Of a DNA stretch of 64,000 nucleotides, positions 62,003 through 64,000 are shown in pieces; within the stretch, counting starts at the first letter, position 1, and every line of letters starts with the position of its first letter. The notes beneath the pieces were generated by a model, which was not told the DNA's origin, ran no database searches, and was given only the letters and a program-made list of their open reading frames with translations. The stretch lies in the NCBI GenBank assembly GCA_041913045.1, contig JAYSGB010000004.1, forward strand, positions 1-64,000, read 5' to 3'. A program made the translations under genes and the position numbers. This DNA comes from CAMLOF01 sp041913045. GTDB lineage: Bacteria > Pseudomonadota > Gammaproteobacteria > Burkholderiales > Burkholderiaceae_C.

Positions 62003-64000
62003 TGAAAACCCAACCGTTCTACATCGACGCACCCGATTTCGACGAAAACGCCCCGATTTCGCTACAGCTCCACGTACTGTGCGACAAGCTAAACCAGATG
62101 GGTTATGAAGCCTACGTAAGGGCAACGTGCGTCAAGTTGAACGGTAGGTTATGGACACCCCGCCTTACACCTCAAGTTCAAGCGGCGCACTACAAAGCTG
62201 GAAAGATCCCTATCAGCGTCACAGGTCGCTCCAGATCAACTCGCGACAATGCGCTGGACATAGGCGTTCTGGCTCATTTCGTACCTGAGGGGCGATGGAA
62301 AGACGGTCGCGAGGCACTTACTGGACAGGTGCATCTGACACTGCCGGATCAAAACGACGGGGGACTACGCCTCGATCTTCACATTCCGTATGCAGACCCG
62401 ACACTGTTTTGCCCTTTGCAAGCTGGGCAACGACGCGACCAGAGTCAGAGTCAGAGTCAGAGTCAGAGTCAGAGTAAGTTGGTGTACGGGGAGCAATTTC
62501 AGTTCCATGGGGGCAAGCTTCGCAAAGAACATGCGGATGCCTACGACCTGTCACCTAACAAAGCTGGGGCTTTGACTGCGCGGGATCGTGCCGCCCTGTT
62601 TCAGCAAGCCGACTGCCTGTATGTCTATGAGACAGGCGCCGTTGCTACCGAGGCCCGACTTTGTGGATGCCCGGTGGTCTATGTCTCCAATGACGTGACA
62701 CTTGCCACGTCCCCACAAGGTATCTGGAACAACGAAGGCACGTGCCGGGATTCCCTGCCAGCCCCTGGCAGCGAAGAAGCCGTTGCGCTTCAACACGGTG
62801 TTGCAAGCTTCCGCCAGCGTTACCTGGAACTGTTTGAACACAGCGCCCAGTCCATTGAGGATTTTGCGCAGCAGGCACACACCCTGGCCGATGCACTGGC
62901 CAACAGCCCTGACCACGCAGACAAAGGCTGGGCCCCTGAAGTGCTGGACACCTTGCAGGAATGGATCACTGACAAAAAGGACCGCGCGCAGTACGCCGAG
63001 GCAGCTAAATACCGTCGGATTCAATCCCAATACAAGACCTGGCGCAAGCGGAGTTCCTTGCGAGAAATTGACGCGCAGGTTTACGCCGAACACGTTTCGC
63101 AAGGCAAGGTTTCTCGGCCAGCTGTCATCATTTACAGCGACGGCGAGGACATGGAGTCCATTGCGCGCACCTTGGACAGCCTGGGCCAGAGCCTTTGGCA
63201 ACCTGCCGCCCTTATGGTCGTGGCCCCGTTCGCCTGCCCCGTTCCCCCTGAAGAGCTGGGCGACCAATTCCAGTGGCTCCAGCACAACGGGCAGGCGTTG
63301 CCCGAGGGCTGGCTGACGACCGACGGAATGCCCACGTGGTGCCTGCTGGTCGATGCAGGTGTGACGCTGGAGCCCAATGCAACCATCGAGTTCGCGTTGG
63401 CAATGCAGCCCGACCAAACCCGGCTGGTTTACTGCGACGACGACACCGAGGCGCCCGGCGGCGCCATCCCCCACTTCAAGCCCGACCTGAATGTCGAGTG
63501 GCTGCGCTGCTTCAACTACCTGGGCGGTGCCGTGGCGGTGGACACACGGCTGTGGAGCCAGAGCACCGGCAATGACCGCTTCGATGGCACCTACCGGCTG
63601 GCTTTGCAGCTTGCAGCCAACACTCGTAACCATGGGATAGCCCACGTGGACACGGTGCTGGCGCACCTTCCCGCAAATCAAAGCGCCAACACCCTGGAAC
63701 GACGCGAGGCGCGGGAGTTTGATCACGTTCGCAAGAGCCTCCAGGAGTTCGGCTTGCCCGCGCAGCTTCAAGCCGGAGCAGCATGGGGCAACTGGAGCAT
63801 CGAATACCTTCCCAGCCAGGAACAGAAGGTATCGGTTGTCGTTCCCACCGGCCTGCAGCTTGGTTACCTGAGCTGCCTACTGGCATCGTTCAAAGAATAC
63901 GGCGATCCGGCCATTGCAGAGATCCTTCTCGTCACCAACGAAGACCAGCGCGAAGACGTGCAGGTTGTGGTTGCCCAGGTCGAGCCCGGCATACCGGTGC
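62002..64000 (+). CDS. Large multi-domain glycosyltransferase, 5' part
   Basis: The frame from the ATG at 62002 stays open for 666 codons to the window edge. The middle part (about 380-530) resembles tandem GT2 rhamnosyltransferase proteins: LLVDAGVTLEP, LVYCDDDTEAPGG, and FKPDLNVEWL. A new GT2-like domain begins near the edge (KVSVVVPT). The first 300 residues look GT4-like (LQLHVLCDKLNQMGYEAYV). A (Gln-Ser)6 stretch encoded by a hexanucleotide repeat lies at 147-158. Coupling to flagellin 2 suggests flagellin glycosylation. Confidence 0.82.
   Translation, partial: MKTQPFYIDAPDFDENAPISLQLHVLCDKLNQMGYEAYVRATCVKLNGRLWTPRLTPQVQAAHYKAGKIPISVTGRSRSTRDNALDIGVLAHFVPEGRWKDGREALTGQVHLTLPDQNDGGLRLDLHIPYADPTLFCPLQAGQRRDQSQSQSQSQSQSKLVYGEQFQFHGGKLRKEHADAYDLSPNKAGALTARDRAALFQQADCLYVYETGAVATEARLCGCPVVYVSNDVTLATSPQGIWNNEGTCRDSLPAPGSEEAVALQHGVASFRQRYLELFEHSAQSIEDFAQQAHTLADALANSPDHADKGWAPEVLDTLQEWITDKKDRAQYAEAAKYRRIQSQYKTWRKRSSLREIDAQVYAEHVSQGKVSRPAVIIYSDGEDMESIARTLDSLGQSLWQPAALMVVAPFACPVPPEELGDQFQWLQHNGQALPEGWLTTDGMPTWCLLVDAGVTLEPNATIEFALAMQPDQTRLVYCDDDTEAPGGAIPHFKPDLNVEWLRCFNYLGGAVAVDTRLWSQSTGNDRFDGTYRLALQLAANTRNHGIAHVDTVLAHLPANQSANTLERREAREFDHVRKSLQEFGLPAQLQAGAAWGNWSIEYLPSQEQKVSVVVPTGLQLGYLSCLLASFKEYGDPAIAEILLVTNEDQREDVQVVVAQVEPGIPV
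62440..62475 (+). repeat. Hexanucleotide tandem repeat CAGAGT x6
   Basis: Six perfect copies of CAGAGT lie in frame in the glycosyltransferase gene and encode (Gln-Ser)6. Because the unit is six bases, copy-number change lengthens or shortens a linker without shifting the frame. Confidence 0.95.

Noticed and set aside
62440..62475. CRISPR-like array
   Set aside because: The tract is a simple hexamer repeat without spacers.
62318..62554. Minus-strand frame with a (Ser-Asp)n stretch across the CAGAGT repeat
   Set aside because: Produced by the repeat in the opposite strand; the plus-strand frame is open for 666 codons with glycosyltransferase features.

Overview
The window looks like chromosomal DNA of a high-GC betaproteobacterium of the order Burkholderiales, most likely Comamonadaceae. 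The grounds are the style of the Calvin-cycle genes (form IA RuBisCO with CbbQ and CbbO, two CbbR regulators), three Bug/TctC solute-binding proteins, DUF3579 and DUF1415 proteins, the kynBUA pathway and the flagellin set. A facultative CO2-fixing, motile lifestyle is inferred; the exact genus is not settled by the sequence.

Layout. 1-6.7 kb: a minus-strand Calvin operon cbbY-cbbF-cbbP-cbbT-cbbZ-gap (gap cut by the window edge), divergent from a CbbR-type LysR gene. 6.7-18.7 kb: an accessory block between the two cbb clusters. It holds a cytoplasmic trypsin-like protein, an RRM RNA-binding protein with a long and strongly structured 5' leader, an acetate-permease pair (DUF485 plus ActP), an exported protein resembling Bacillus Tgl transglutaminase, a LysR/Bug/sulfatase/Bug module whose two Bug promoters share a LysR-like box, and an ECF41-type sigma factor with a carboxymuconolactone-decarboxylase partner preceded by an ECF41-type promoter. 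18.8-24.9 kb: cbbL-cbbS-cbbQ-cbbO on the minus strand, divergent from a second cbbR.

24.8-34.3 kb is housekeeping: a CorC/HlyC-type membrane protein, ApaH, a RhlE-like helicase, a fatty acid desaturase, ribosomal protein S20, DUF3579, argD-argF, a YkgJ-like cysteine-cluster protein and an RlmI-like methyltransferase. 34.4-38.5 kb is the tryptophan-to-anthranilate operon kynB-kynU-kynA with an MFS transporter. 38.5-44.6 kb (minus strand) is a mixed run: Rieske protein, SppA peptidase, FAD monooxygenase, a third Bug protein, an AMP-phosphorylase-like enzyme and a PRPP-synthetase-like enzyme. 44.7-57.9 kb: Maf, a tetrapyrrole-methylase-fold methyltransferase, dusB-fis-purH, YqaA, an unusual helix-turn-helix/receiver protein, ettA-DUF1415, a second DEAD-box helicase, an SDR, and a YcbK/YcbB murein pair. 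58-64 kb: NudB, then flagellin-fliD-flagellin and the start of a very large glycosyltransferase that is open at the right edge.

How it fits together. The two cbb clusters supply RuBisCO with its activase and most of the regenerative cycle, plus CbbZ and CbbY to clear phosphoglycolate and RuBisCO side products; each has its own regulator. No rRNA, tRNA, CRISPR array, complete insertion sequence or prophage was recognised. The most interesting unexplained signals are the structured leader at 7.57-7.97 kb, the shared LysR box of the sulfatase module, the ECF41 unit, the AMP-phosphorylase/PRPP-synthetase pair in a RuBisCO-bearing genome, the exported Tgl-like protein, the twin palindromes before the second helicase, and a hexanucleotide repeat inside the flagellin-linked glycosyltransferase gene.
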